From positions 124,001 to 188,000 of the forward strand of contig NZ_BBQZ01000005.1 in assembly GCF_000974805.1 (NCBI RefSeq): a stretch of 64,000 nucleotides of DNA, given 5' to 3'. The position numbers were made by a program, and so were the translations under genes. This document shows positions 8,117-18,533 of the stretch, in pieces. This DNA comes from Demequina salsinemoris. GTDB lineage: Bacteria > Actinomycetota > Actinomycetes > Actinomycetales > Demequinaceae. The notes beneath the pieces were generated by a model. It made no database searches. It was not told where the DNA came from and saw only the letters and a list, made by a program, of their open reading frames with translations. Each line of letters opens with the position of its first letter. Within the stretch, counting starts at the first letter, position 1.

Positions 8117-9523
8117 TCAGGCGTTGGCGGCCTCGCTCGCGCGCACCTCGGTGAGGATCTCCTCGACCTTGGCCTTCGCGTCGCCGAACAGCATCGCCGA
8201 GTTCTCGCGGAAGAACAAGGGGTTCTGCACGCCGGCGTAGCCGGTGGCCATGGAGCGCTTGAAGACGATGCACTGCTTGGCCTTCCAGACCTCCATGACG
8301 GGCATGCCCGCGAGCGGCGAGCCCGGGTCCTCGAGCGCGGACGGGTTCACGACGTCGTTCGCGCCGATGACGAGCACGACGTCGGTCTCGGGGAAGTCGT
8401 CGTTGATCTCGTCCATCTCGAGGACGATGTCGTAGGGCACCTTGGCCTCGGCCAGCAGCACGTTCATGTGGCCGGGGAGGCGGCCGGCGACCGGGTGGAC
8501 GCCGAAGCGCACCTCGACGCCGCGCGCCCGCAGGTTCGCCACGAGGTCGGCGACCGGGTACTGGGCCTTGGCGACGGCCATGCCGTAGCCGGGGACGATG
8601 ACGACGGACGATGCGCCGGTGAGCATCTCGGCGACGTCCGTGGCCTGGACCTCGGTGTGCTCGCCCTGCTCGGCGGCGGCGGATGAGGTGCCGCCCTCCT
8701 GACCGAACCCGCCGAGGATCACGGAGACGAACGCGCGGTTCATCGCCTTGCACATGAGGTAGGACAGGATCGCACCGGACGAGCCGACGAGCGCGCCGGT
8801 GACGATGAGCAGGTCGTTGCTCAGCATGAGGCCCGCGGCGGCCGCGGCCCAGCCCGAGTACGAGTTGAGCATCGACACGACGACGGGCATGTCGCCGCCG
8901 CCGATCGCGGCGACCAGGTGGAAGCCGAGCAGCAGCGCGATCACGGTCATGATCAGGACAGGGACGATGCTTCCCGTGGCCATGTAGACGAACATCAGCA
9001 CGAGGCTCGCGACGACCGCACCGAGGTTCAGCCAGTTGCGGCCGGGCAGCGTGAGCGGGCTCGACTTCATCTTCGCGGACAGCTTGAGGTAGGCCACGAT
9101 CGAGCCGGTGAGCGTGACCGCGCCGATGAAGATGCCGAGGAACACCTCGATCTGGTGCACGGCGTCGGCGTGCGTCTCGGTGAGGTGGGAGTTGAAGCCC
9201 ACCAGCACCGCGGCCGCGCCGACGAAGCTGTGCAGCATCGCGATGAGCTCGGGCATCTGGGTCATCTCGACGGTGCGAGCCCGCCAGAATCCGATGGAGG
9301 CGCCGATCGCGAACACCATGGCGATGAGCAGCGCCGCCTGGAGCGGGCGGTCGGACGTGTCGAGCGACAGGACGACGGTCGCGGCGAGCGCGAGGCCCAT
9401 GCCGACCATGCCGAGCATGTTGCCCCGGCGCGCGGTCTCCTGCTTGGACAGGCCGGCGAGCGACAGGACGAAGAGGACGGCGGCGATCAGGTACGTGGCC
9501 TGGGCGAGCGAGGTGAGCGTCAT
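8117..9523 (-). CDS. pntB: NAD(P) transhydrogenase subunit beta
   Basis: 468 aa. It has an N-terminal block of about nine membrane helices and a C-terminal NADP(H)-binding domain III. Domain III is recognised by [16 protein letters not shown], the [23 protein letters not shown] stretch, and the [11 protein letters not shown] segment. Together with PntA it couples proton entry to hydride transfer from NADH to NADP+. The ATG at 9523 overlaps the pntA stop (ATGA) and has AGGAAGG 7 bases upstream inside pntA, so the two are translationally coupled. Confidence 0.96.
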   Translation of the reverse strand: MTLTSLAQATYLIAAVLFVLSLAGLSKQETARRGNMLGMVGMGLALAATVVLSLDTSDRPLQAALLIAMVFAIGASIGFWRARTVEMTQMPELIAMLHSFVGAAAVLVGFNSHLTETHADAVHQIEVFLGIFIGAVTLTGSIVAYLKLSAKMKSSPLTLPGRNWLNLGAVVASLVLMFVYMATGSIVPVLIMTVIALLLGFHLVAAIGGGDMPVVVSMLNSYSGWAAAAAGLMLSNDLLIVTGALVGSSGAILSYLMCKAMNRAFVSVILGGFGQEGGTSSAAAEQGEHTEVQATDVAEMLTGASSVVIVPGYGMAVAKAQYPVADLVANLRARGVEVRFGVHPVAGRLPGHMNVLLAEAKVPYDIVLEMDEINDDFPETDVVLVIGANDVVNPSALEDPGSPLAGMPVMEVWKAKQCIVFKRSMATGYAGVQNPLFFRENSAMLFGDAKAKVEEILTEVRASEAANA

Positions 9524-11082
9524 CACGCGTCCTTCCTGAACATTCCGAGCATGCGGTAGGTCACGAGGAAGCCTCCGAAGATGTTGATGCTCGCGACGGC
9601 CGCCGCGACGAACGACAGCGTCGCGACCAGCGGGTCGGCGGAGCCGATCTGGAGCAGCGCGCCGACCAGGATGATCCCGGAGATCGCGTTGGTCTGCGCC
9701 ATCAGCGGGGTGTGCAGCGAGTGCTTGACGTTGCTGATGACGTAGAAGCCGACGATCACCGCGAGCGCGAACACCGTGAGGTGCTGGACGGTCGCAGAGT
9801 CGGCGAACGACAGCAGCAGGAGCGCAGCAACGGCGCCGAGGCCGTACGTCATGTTGCGGCGCTTCGCCTTCGCCTCGGCCTCCGCGGCGTCAGCAGCCGC
9901 CTTCGCGGCGAGCTCCTCCTCGGTGGGGCCTGCCGGAGCGGCAGGGGCGGGCGCGGCGGACACCGACACGGCGGGCGGCGGCCACATGACCTCGCCCAGG
10001 TGGGCGACGGTCATGCCTCGCTGGACCACGTCCTCGAGATCCAGCACCATCTCGCCGTCCTTGCCCGGCGTCAGCAGGGCCATCAGGTGGACGATGTTGG
10101 TGCCGAACAGCGTCGAGGTGTGCCGGGGCATGCGGCTCGTGAGGTCGGTGTAGCCGACGACCACCACGCCGTTGTCGGTCGTGATCGACTTGCCGGGCAC
10201 CGTGAGCTCGCAGTTGCCGCCGCCGGAGGCGGCGAGGTCCACGACCACCGAGCCGGGCTTCATGGACTCGACCATGGCCGCGGTGATGGTGGTCGGCGCC
10301 GAGCCGCGCACGAGGGCCGTCGTGATGACGACGTCGGCGTTCGCAGCCTCGCGGGCATACACGTCCATCGCCGCCGCCTGCTGCTCCTCGGTGAGGGGCT
10401 TGGCGTAGCCGTCGGCACTGATCTCCTGCTGCGCCTCGGGCGCGACGACGAACTCTCCGCCCATCGAGCCGATCTGCTCGCCGACCTCGGGCCGGACGTC
10501 GAACGCGCGCACCTGGGCGCCGAGCGAGCTCGCGGCGCCGATCGCGGCAAGCCCTGCGACACCGGCGCCGATGACGAACACTGTCGCGGGCCGGGTCTTG
10601 CCGGCGGCGGTGACCTGGCCGGTGAACATGCCGCCGTACGCCTCGGCCGCCTCGATCACGGCGCGGTAGCCGGCGACGTTGGACATCGTGGACAGCACGT
10701 CGATCGACTGCGCGCGGGAGATGCGCGGCACGGCGTCGAGCGCGAGCGCCGTCACGCCCTTCTTGGCGAGCGCGGCGAGCAGCTTCTCGTTGGACTGCGG
10801 CGCCATGGTCGCGACGATGGTCGCGCCCTCGCGGAGCTGCTTGATCTGCGTGGTCGTCGGTGCGTTGACGCACGTGACGATGTCCGCCCCCCATGCGTCG
10901 GCCGCGGTGACGAGCGTCGCGCCGGCCTCCACGTACTGCTCGTCGGGGAAGGACGCGCCCGTTCCGGCGCCCTCCTGCACGACCACCTCGTAGCCGAGCT
11001 TGATCAGCTGCGCGACCGAGGCGGGACTGGCGGCTACCAGCCTCTCGCCGCGGCGGGTCTCTGCCGGGACCCCTATCTTCAT
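9523..11082 (-). CDS. pntA: NAD(P) transhydrogenase subunit alpha
   Basis: 519 aa, similar to the full-length E. coli-type alpha subunit: an AlaDH-like NAD(H)-binding domain I ([17 protein letters not shown]..., Rossmann GAGVAGLAA), then an Ala/Glu-rich linker (about 385-430), then four membrane helices. Many actinobacteria split these parts into two genes; here they are one chain. The ATG at 11082 has AAGGA 7 bases upstream, and the upstream extension to 11214 lacks family resemblance, so I reject the longer start. It forms an operon with pntB. Confidence 0.95.
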   Translation of the reverse strand: MKIGVPAETRRGERLVAASPASVAQLIKLGYEVVVQEGAGTGASFPDEQYVEAGATLVTAADAWGADIVTCVNAPTTTQIKQLREGATIVATMAPQSNEKLLAALAKKGVTALALDAVPRISRAQSIDVLSTMSNVAGYRAVIEAAEAYGGMFTGQVTAAGKTRPATVFVIGAGVAGLAAIGAASSLGAQVRAFDVRPEVGEQIGSMGGEFVVAPEAQQEISADGYAKPLTEEQQAAAMDVYAREAANADVVITTALVRGSAPTTITAAMVESMKPGSVVVDLAASGGGNCELTVPGKSITTDNGVVVVGYTDLTSRMPRHTSTLFGTNIVHLMALLTPGKDGEMVLDLEDVVQRGMTVAHLGEVMWPPPAVSVSAAPAPAAPAGPTEEELAAKAAADAAEAEAKAKRRNMTYGLGAVAALLLLSFADSATVQHLTVFALAVIVGFYVISNVKHSLHTPLMAQTNAISGIILVGALLQIGSADPLVATLSFVAAAVASINIFGGFLVTYRMLGMFRKDA

Positions 11083-11383
11083 CGTCGATCCTTGTCCGCC
11101 GCCGCGGGACCGACCGCCGATGGCGCGGCGAGGGTCCGGGGCGACCAGTGCGTCGGCCGACCCCCGCGAACCTCGCAGGGGTCGGATGAGTTCCGTCCGT
11201 CGAACTCTAGCCAACCATGCGTGGGGGAGGCGTGGTACCTAGTACCCGGCTCTGGCGGTACCTCCCACGGGACCGCGCCTCGCATCGTCCGGCCGCGACG
11301 GGGCGCCTCGCAGGACTAATGCGCGTCATGCGCGCGTTGGCACTGGCGACGCATCTGCACCACCCTCGAGGAGCACCCACCGC
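11083..11383. promoter_or_regulatory. divergent regulatory region pntA / LLM-FAD gene
   Basis: A TAGAGT -10-like box on the minus strand (11209-11204) would give pntA a leader of about 115 bases. A GGTAC-CTA-GTACC palindrome (11234-11246) lies inside a larger imperfect hairpin (CGTGGG...CCCACG, about 11219-11269). One CGCATCGTCC copy sits at 11281-11290. No -10 for the rightward gene is convincing. GAGGAG 10 bases before 11384 is its ribosome site. Confidence 0.4.
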
Positions 11384-13594
11384 ATGGATCTCGGGCACCC
11401 GCTCGCCTTCGGCACCTTCATCACACCCGGCAACGCGCAGCCGCAGGCGCCCGTGGCGCTCGCGAAGCTGAGCGAACGGCTCGGCTACGACCTGGTCACC
11501 TTCCAGGACCACCCGTACCAGCCCGCGTTCCACGACACGTGGACTCTGCTTTCGTACGTCGCCGCCGCGACCGAGTCCATCCACCTGGCGCCGAACGTGC
11601 TCAACCTGCCGCTGCGCCAGCCGCTCGTCGCGGCGCGGGCCGCAGCCTCGCTCGACCTCCTGAGCGGCGGGCGCCTGGACCTGGGCCTCGGCGCGGGCGG
11701 GTTCTGGGACCCGATCGAGGCGATGGGAGGACGCAGGCTGACCCCGGGGCAGGCGGTCGACGCGCTGTCCGAGGCGATCGACCTCATGCGCGGCCTGTGG
11801 TCGCCCGAGGAGCGCGGCGGGCTGCGCGGTCGCGACCACTACACGGCCAGCGGCGCCAAGCGCGGGCCCCGGCCCGCGCACGAGATCCCGATCTGGGTGG
11901 GCGCGTACAAGCCGCGCATGCTGCGCCTCACCGGTCGTCAGGCGCACGGGTGGCTCCCGAGCCTCGCGTACATGAAGCCCCACGAGATCGGGGAGCACAG
12001 CGCGCGCGTGGACGATGCGGCCGCGGGCGCGGGGCGCGATCCTGGGGAGATCCGGCGCCTCCTCAACATCGGCGGTCGCGAGTCGGTCGCTCAGCTGTCC
12101 GACCTCGCGCTCGCGCACGGCTTCTCGACCTTCATCGTCGCCTCGGACGATCCGACGGCGATGGCGCGCTTCATCCAGGAGGTGGCGCCCGCGGTGCGGG
12201 ACGCCGTCGCCGAGGAGCGTTCGCGCCGCGGCACCGCTCCGGCATCTGGGCGTTCGCGGCGCGCGCTCGACGCACGGCGGGACGGCATCGATTACGAGGC
12301 CGTCCCCGACTCGCTGCGGGAACGCGCGGTCGAGCCCGGCGACTTCGCCTACCCGACCGCGAGCTCGACCTATATGAGAGGAGGCGCGCCCGGCATCGTC
12401 CTGCGGCCCGAATCCGCCCTCCAGGTGGCGGACGCGCTCGCGTTCGCGCGCGCCCACCGCCATCTTCCGTTCGGGATCCGCTCCGGTGGGCACGGCATCA
12501 GCGGGCGCAGCACCAACGACGGCGGCCTCGTGATCGACCTGGGCGCGCTCGACGCCATCGAGGTGATCGATGAGGCCAGCCGGCGCGTGCGCGTCGGCCC
12601 CGGCGCGCGCTGGCAGGACGTGGCCCGCGCGCTCGAGCCGCACGGGTGGGCCATCACGAGCGGCGACTACGGCGGCGTGGGCGTCGGCGGGCTCGCGACC
12701 GCGGGCGGGATCGGCTTCTTGGGACGCGAGCACGGGCTGACGATCGACCACCTGGTGGCGGCCGACGTCGTCCTGGCCGACGGGACGCTCGTGCACGTCT
12801 CCGCGACCGAGCGGCCCGACCTGTTCTGGGCCGTGCGCGGCGCGGGCTTCGCGATCGGCGTGGTCGTGGCGTTCGAGTTCGAGGCCCAGCCCGTCGGGAA
12901 CGTCGGCTGGGTCCAGCTCGCGTTCGACGCAACCGACACCGCGGGCTTCCTGCGCCGGTACGCCGAGGTCACCGAGGCCGCACCGCGCGACACGACGCTG
13001 TTCCTCATGGCGGGAGCCCCGAGGCCGGGGCAGCCGCCGATCGTGCGGCTGTACGGGATGGTCGACTCGGCAGACCCGGACACGATCATCGAGCGGGTCA
13101 CACCGTTCGCGTCGATCGCGCCGCTCGTGGACCAGTCGATCCAGCTCGGCTCGTACGCCGACGTCATCGCGAACGCCCCCGACACGCCCCACCAGGGCCA
13201 GGGCGAGCCGGGCTTCCGCTCGGGGCTGCTCGATGAGCTGGGCGAGGACACGGCCGCGCTCGCGGCCACGCTCCTGACCTCCGGAACGACACCGTGGTTC
13301 CAGCTGAGGCCCGTGGGCGGAGCGATCGCGGACGTCCCCGCCGACGCGACCGCCTACGCGCACCGCGGGGCCCGCTACTCGCTCACCGCGATCGCCGGCT
13401 CGCCCGCGTTCGACGCGCTGTGGCGGCCGCTCGCCTCCCGTTTCCACGGCCTGTACGTGAGCTTCGAGTCGCGGGACGATGCGTCGCTGGTCGCCGAGGC
13501 GTTCCCCGAGGCGACGCTCGCGCGCCTGCGCGGCATCAAGCGCGCGGTGGATCCCGAGGGTCTGTTCAGGGACAACTTCCCGCTGTTCGACTGA
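11384..13594 (+). CDS. fused luciferase-like monooxygenase and FAD-linked oxidase
   Basis: 736 aa with two flavin modules. Residues 1-275 are a luciferase-like (LLM, FMN or F420) TIM barrel: GTFITPGNAQP, TFQDHPYQPAF, GGRLDLGLGAGGFWDP, IPIWVGAYKPRML. After a linker (about 280-320), residues 320-736 are a PCMH-type FAD domain (IVLRPESALQVADAL, RSGGHGISGRS with His370, GVGVGGLATAGGIGF) with a berberine-bridge-like C-terminus (DPEGLFRDNFPLF). His370 could carry a covalent FAD. The Cys of bicovalent relatives is replaced (SGDYGGVGVGG), so at most one link is expected. Substrate unknown. GGACGATGCG copies lie at 12010 and 13474. Confidence 0.85.
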   Translation: MDLGHPLAFGTFITPGNAQPQAPVALAKLSERLGYDLVTFQDHPYQPAFHDTWTLLSYVAAATESIHLAPNVLNLPLRQPLVAARAAASLDLLSGGRLDLGLGAGGFWDPIEAMGGRRLTPGQAVDALSEAIDLMRGLWSPEERGGLRGRDHYTASGAKRGPRPAHEIPIWVGAYKPRMLRLTGRQAHGWLPSLAYMKPHEIGEHSARVDDAAAGAGRDPGEIRRLLNIGGRESVAQLSDLALAHGFSTFIVASDDPTAMARFIQEVAPAVRDAVAEERSRRGTAPASGRSRRALDARRDGIDYEAVPDSLRERAVEPGDFAYPTASSTYMRGGAPGIVLRPESALQVADALAFARAHRHLPFGIRSGGHGISGRSTNDGGLVIDLGALDAIEVIDEASRRVRVGPGARWQDVARALEPHGWAITSGDYGGVGVGGLATAGGIGFLGREHGLTIDHLVAADVVLADGTLVHVSATERPDLFWAVRGAGFAIGVVVAFEFEAQPVGNVGWVQLAFDATDTAGFLRRYAEVTEAAPRDTTLFLMAGAPRPGQPPIVRLYGMVDSADPDTIIERVTPFASIAPLVDQSIQLGSYADVIANAPDTPHQGQGEPGFRSGLLDELGEDTAALAATLLTSGTTPWFQLRPVGGAIADVPADATAYAHRGARYSLTAIAGSPAFDALWRPLASRFHGLYVSFESRDDASLVAEAFPEATLARLRGIKRAVDPEGLFRDNFPLFD

Positions 13595-13611
13595 CAGAGT
13601 GGGGTGCGCTT

Positions 13612-13655
13612 CGCATCGTCCTGGCTGCCGCATCGTCCTGGCTGTCGCATCGTCC
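13612..13655 (+). repeat. three tandem CGCATCGTCC copies at 17-bp spacing
   Basis: Exact copies start at 13612, 13629 and 13646, so the period is 17 bp, with unit CGCATCGTCCTGGCTG(C/T). They begin 17 bases after the upstream stop codon. The same decamer recurs throughout the window, and two other triplets lie at 26261-26319 and 60249-60290. Role unknown. Confidence 0.9.
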
Positions 13656-13677
13656 TGGCCGCCGGCATTGCGGGCCC

Positions 13678-13773
13678 GCACGTCTTCCACACACTTCGCT
13701 CTGCCTGCGGCGTGTCGAGGCGGATCGGGGCCGCGACACGCGGGGCGCAAAGCTAGGTGTGTGGAAGACGTGC
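13678..13773. repeat. 96-bp imperfect palindrome
   Basis: The outer arms GCACGTCTTCCACACAC (13678-13694) and its exact complement (13757-13773) are 17 of 17 paired. Inside, a second paired block (GCGTGTCG / CGACACGC) brackets a short GC loop, so the whole element can fold into one long hairpin. It lies between the triple decamer and tRNA-Arg with no open frame. It could be a terminator, a REP/MITE-like remnant or a structured RNA. Confidence 0.75.
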
Positions 13774-13875
13774 GGCGGCGGGGCGATGTTGCTTGGGGAG
13801 GATCGCGTGCACACATGGGGTTTCAGGGGGTGGCTCGCCGGTGTTCAGGCGAGCGTCACGCCTGGTAATGACAGG

Positions 13876-13949
13876 TGCCCCCGGCAGGATTCGAACCTGC
13901 GACCTGCGGATTAGAAGTCCGATGCTCTATCCAGCTGAGCTACGAGGGC
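13876..13949 (-). tRNA. tRNA-Arg (anticodon TCT)
   Basis: Minus-strand cloverleaf: acceptor GCCCTCG pairs with CGGGGGC, D-loop TAGCTCAGCTGG, anticodon loop CTTCTAA (TCT at 13915-13913), T-arm GGTTCGAATCC. The discriminator is A at 13876. CCA is not encoded (CCT follows), unlike the Lys and His tRNAs in this window. Confidence 0.95.
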
Positions 13950-14137
13950 CTCGCGCATTCGCGCATGTACAAGGGTAGCGGGGCGCGCACGCGTCGGAAA
14001 TCGTTCGCGGTTCGTGAATCTGGGGACGAAGGTCCTAGCGCGTTCGCATGCCTGCGACCGACTGGGGGAGCGACCACGGAGGGTCGCCACGCGGGGAAGG
14101 GGCCGCAGGCCGCCGGGTCGAGAGGAGCCTCCCGCCC

Positions 14138-15655
14138 ATGCTCAGCTTCCGCGGACAGATGATCCTTGGCGCGGCCGTGACCGCGACCATCGCCGCCACC
14201 GGCGCCATCGCGGCGCTCGTCGCGCTCGGCTCCGTCGACGGCGCTCCCTCGTGGGCGTCCCCGACGATCCTCGTGCTCGGCTCGGCCGCAGTCCTCATGC
14301 CGATCGGCTGGGTGTCGTGGCTCAGCGTGCAGCTCGGCGCACCGTGGCAGGAGTTCGCGGCTCTTCTCTCGGCCGCCGCCGAGGGCGACTTCGGCGGCCG
14401 CGCAGACGCGTCCACGCGGGGTCCGTTCGCACCTCTCGCGCGCGACTACGACCGCATGGCCGACACCGTCGGCTCGAGCATCGGCACGATCGGCGACGAC
14501 GTGCTCGCCCTCTCAGCAGCCATGGAGGAGCTGTCCGCCGCGACCTCACAGATCTCCGCGGGCGTGAGCGCGTCGTCGACAGAGGCGACGTCGGTCGCCG
14601 CCTCCGCGCAGCAGGTGTCGACGAGCGCTCAGACCGTCGCGACCGCGACCGAGGAGATGTCCGCGTCCATCCGCGAGATCGCCGCGAGCACGAACGCCGG
14701 CGCGGCCGTGGCAGCCGAGGCCGTCGAGGCCGTCGAGACGGCGAGCGCGACGGTCGCGGAGCTCGGAGACTCCTCCGCCCAGATCGGGGACGTGGTCAAG
14801 CTCATCACCCAGATCGCGGAGCAGACCAACCTGCTCGCGCTCAACGCCACGATCGAGGCCGCGCGCGCGGGCGAGGCGGGCAAGGGCTTCGCCGTCGTCG
14901 CGTCCGAGGTGAAGGACCTCGCGCAGGCGACCGCCAAGGCCACCGGCGACATCGGCGGCCGCATCGATGCCATCCAGTCGGGCGTCGGCGCCGCCGCGTC
15001 CGCGATCGGGCGCATCTCCGGCGTGATCGAGCAGGTGAGCGAGAGCCAGGGCGCGGTCGCGGTCGCGCTCGAGGAGCAGACGTCCGTGACCGAGGAGATG
15101 AGCAGGTCCGTGACCGAGGCCGCGATGGGAGCGGAGTCGATCGCGGAGTCGATCAACCGCATCGCGCAGGCCTCCTCGGCGTCGAGCGAGGCCGTCTCGG
15201 ACACCACCACTGCACAGGGTGACGTCGCCCGCATGACCGACGACCTGAGCGAGCTGCTCGCGCGCTTCACGTACGCCGAGCCCGCCACGACAGAGGTCTC
15301 GGCCGAGCGCCAGATCACGCGCGCGATCGGCGCGCACGGCGCGTGGAAGAAGCGCGTCCGCAAGGCGGTCGACGCAGGGCGACACGGCGAGGACCTCGCG
15401 ACGGTCGCCAGGGACGACGCGTGCGCGTTCGGCCGCTGGCTGGCGTCCGACGCGAGCCAGGACGCGACGGGCTATCACGAGGCGAGCCGGCAGCAGCACG
15501 CGGCCTTCCACCGCGAGGCCGCGGCCACGCTGAGGCTCGTGGGGGCTGGGCACCGCGCTGACGCGGCTGCGGCGCTCGAGGCGGGCGGATCGCTCGCCGA
15601 GGCCTCCCGCGTGCTCACCCAGACGATGCTCGAGTGGCGACGCCAGGTGTCCTGA
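14138..15655 (+). CDS. methyl-accepting chemotaxis protein with C-terminal CZB domain
   Basis: 505 aa. Two membrane helices (about 8-30 and 42-62) enclose a very short external loop, so there is no periplasmic sensor domain. A HAMP-like segment and signalling coiled coil follow, with the hallmark hairpin tip [34 protein letters not shown] split around residues 220-255. Residues 395-490 form a CZB zinc-binding domain with the expected ligands H400 (HGAWK), C429 (CAFGRWL), H454 and H458 (QQHAAFH). CZB receptors sense zinc or oxidants such as hypochlorous acid. No che genes are in the window. A GCGACC-6-GGTCGC hairpin (14070-14087) lies in the leader. Confidence 0.92.
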   Translation: MLSFRGQMILGAAVTATIAATGAIAALVALGSVDGAPSWASPTILVLGSAAVLMPIGWVSWLSVQLGAPWQEFAALLSAAAEGDFGGRADASTRGPFAPLARDYDRMADTVGSSIGTIGDDVLALSAAMEELSAATSQISAGVSASSTEATSVAASAQQVSTSAQTVATATEEMSASIREIAASTNAGAAVAAEAVEAVETASATVAELGDSSAQIGDVVKLITQIAEQTNLLALNATIEAARAGEAGKGFAVVASEVKDLAQATAKATGDIGGRIDAIQSGVGAAASAIGRISGVIEQVSESQGAVAVALEEQTSVTEEMSRSVTEAAMGAESIAESINRIAQASSASSEAVSDTTTAQGDVARMTDDLSELLARFTYAEPATTEVSAERQITRAIGAHGAWKKRVRKAVDAGRHGEDLATVARDDACAFGRWLASDASQDATGYHEASRQQHAAFHREAAATLRLVGAGHRADAAAALEAGGSLAEASRVLTQTMLEWRRQVS

Positions 15656-15702
15656 CCTCCGCGTTCTCCGCGCGGCCGCGGCTCCGACGGGCGCGCGCCG
15701 AA

Positions 15703-15818
15703 TGTGAACACTCACAATTGCGCCGATCAGCGCCCGCGCAGGCATCGCCATGCGGCGCTCCGTTACGAAATCGTGACCTTCCTCCAGTTGAGAACACTCC
15801 AATTGTGAGCGCTAATAT
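15703..15818 (+). promoter_or_regulatory. promoter with two LacI-type operators before ytfQ
   Basis: TTGAGA (15788-15793) and TAATAT (15813-15818) form a promoter with a 19-base spacer. Overlapping the -10 is TGTGA-GCGC-TAATA (15804-15817). Upstream is the symmetric TGTGA-ACAC-TCACA (15703-15716). Both resemble LacI-family sites. A near-identical direct repeat, GAACACTC(A)CAATTG, occurs at 15706-15720 and 15792-15805, 86 bp apart (about eight helical turns), which would allow looping. A third symmetric site GTTACGA-2-TCGTGAC is at 15762-15777. The regulator is probably the LacI protein encoded at 22181-23200. Confidence 0.7.
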
Positions 15819-15902
15819 TCGTTAAGCGGCGTCATAGGGGACGCCGTGAGGCAATGCGCTCGAACCGGCAACGGTGCCGGACAGAACGAGGAGGTTCTGA
15901 GA

Positions 15903-16901
15903 ATGAGGAAGCGTTTTCTGTCAACACTTGCACTGGCTGGGGTCGCCGCTTTCGCGCTGACCGCATGCTCGAGCGACGGAGGAGAGACCGATTCGTCGGA
16001 GATGGCAGCCGGCGACACCGCTGGCGACACCGTCACCGTCGGATTCGCGCAGACCGGCTCCGAGAGCGGCTGGCGTTCGGCAAACACCGAGTCCATGAAG
16101 GCCGCGTTCTCCGAGGAGAACGGCTTCGAGCTCGTGTTCAACGCGGCTGACAACGACACGGCGGCGCAGATCGCCGCAGTCCGCAGCTTCATCAACCAGG
16201 GCGTCGACGCGATCGTCATCGCGCCGATCGTCGAGGACGGCTGGGACGACGTGCTCCAGGAGGCCGCCGACGCGGGGATCCCCGTGATCCTCGAGGACCG
16301 CACGGTGTCCGCGTCGGATGACCTGTACGCCGCCTGGGTCGGACTCGACTTCGAGGCCGAGGGCGTCAAGGCGGGCGAATGGGCCGCCGCGGAGTACGGC
16401 GACACCGAGACCAAGATGGTCGTGCTCGAGGGCACCACCGGCTCGGCTCCCGCCAACGACCGCGCCACGGGCTTCGACTCGGCCATCGAGGGCACCATGA
16501 TCGAGAAGATCGACTCGCAGACCGGTGACTTCACCCGCGACGGTGGAAAGACCGTCATGGAGGGCTTCCTCCAGAAGTACGGGGTCGACGGCATCGACCT
16601 GGTCTACGCGCACAACGACGACATGGCGCTGGGTGCGATCGAGGCCATCGAGGCCGCGGGCGCCGTCCCGGGCGAGGACATCAAGATCATCTCGATCGAC
16701 GCGGTCCACGACGGCATGCAGGCCCTCGTCGACGGCCAGATCAACTACATCGTCGAGTGCAACCCGCTGCTCGGCGACCTCGCGGCGGGCCTCGTGACGG
16801 ACGTGCTCGCAGGCAACGACGTCGAGAAGACGGTGTACGTCGAGGACCAGGCGTTCGACCAGGCCGCGGCCGAGGCCGCGCTGCCTGACCGCGCGTACTG
16901 A
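15903..16901 (+). CDS. ytfQ: galactofuranose-type sugar-binding lipoprotein
   Basis: 332 aa. A lipoprotein signal ends in LTAC|SSDG at about residue 20. The mature part matches the YtfQ pattern closely: VGFAQTGSESGWRSANTESMK, VRSFINQGVDAIVIAPIVEDGW, SQTGDFTRDGGKTVMEGFL, LVYAHNDDMALGAIEAIE. It should deliver a sugar to the permease genes downstream; E. coli YtfQ prefers galactofuranose, but the ligand here is not proven. GAGGAGG 8 bases before the ATG is a strong ribosome site, and operators lie just upstream. Confidence 0.92.
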   Translation: MRKRFLSTLALAGVAAFALTACSSDGGETDSSEMAAGDTAGDTVTVGFAQTGSESGWRSANTESMKAAFSEENGFELVFNAADNDTAAQIAAVRSFINQGVDAIVIAPIVEDGWDDVLQEAADAGIPVILEDRTVSASDDLYAAWVGLDFEAEGVKAGEWAAAEYGDTETKMVVLEGTTGSAPANDRATGFDSAIEGTMIEKIDSQTGDFTRDGGKTVMEGFLQKYGVDGIDLVYAHNDDMALGAIEAIEAAGAVPGEDIKIISIDAVHDGMQALVDGQINYIVECNPLLGDLAAGLVTDVLAGNDVEKTVYVEDQAFDQAAAEAALPDRAY

Positions 16902-16929
16902 TCCGTCGGATACCAGGAACCACGGAGTC

Positions 16930-16963
16930 CTGTCGGGGGCCGGTGACCGCCGGCCCCCGACAG
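16930..16963 (+). terminator. intercistronic hairpin after ytfQ
   Basis: A perfect 14-bp stem (CTGTCGGGGGCCGG and its complement) with a 6-base loop lies between ytfQ and ytfR. Such hairpins usually stabilise the binding-protein message or partly terminate, giving more binding protein than transporter. There is no T tract. Confidence 0.75.
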
Positions 16964-16997
16964 GGCAGACCCCCTCGACCAGAAAGCTGCACACGAC

Positions 16998-18529
<1,532 letters not shown>

Positions 18530-18533
<4 letters not shown>

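Noticed and set aside
9523-11214. A longer pntA starting at 11214
   Set aside because: The 44 extra residues are basic and unlike the family; MKIGVPAE at 11082 with AAGGA upstream is the usual N-terminus, and the extension covers a promoter-like TAGAGT.
13612-13655. CRISPR array or iteron replication origin
   Set aside because: Units are 17 bp with no unique spacers; no rep gene is near, and the same decamer occurs all over the window.
13612-14137. Integrated element at tRNA-Arg
   Set aside because: The gap holds repeats, but there is no integrase and no duplicated tRNA 3' end in this window.
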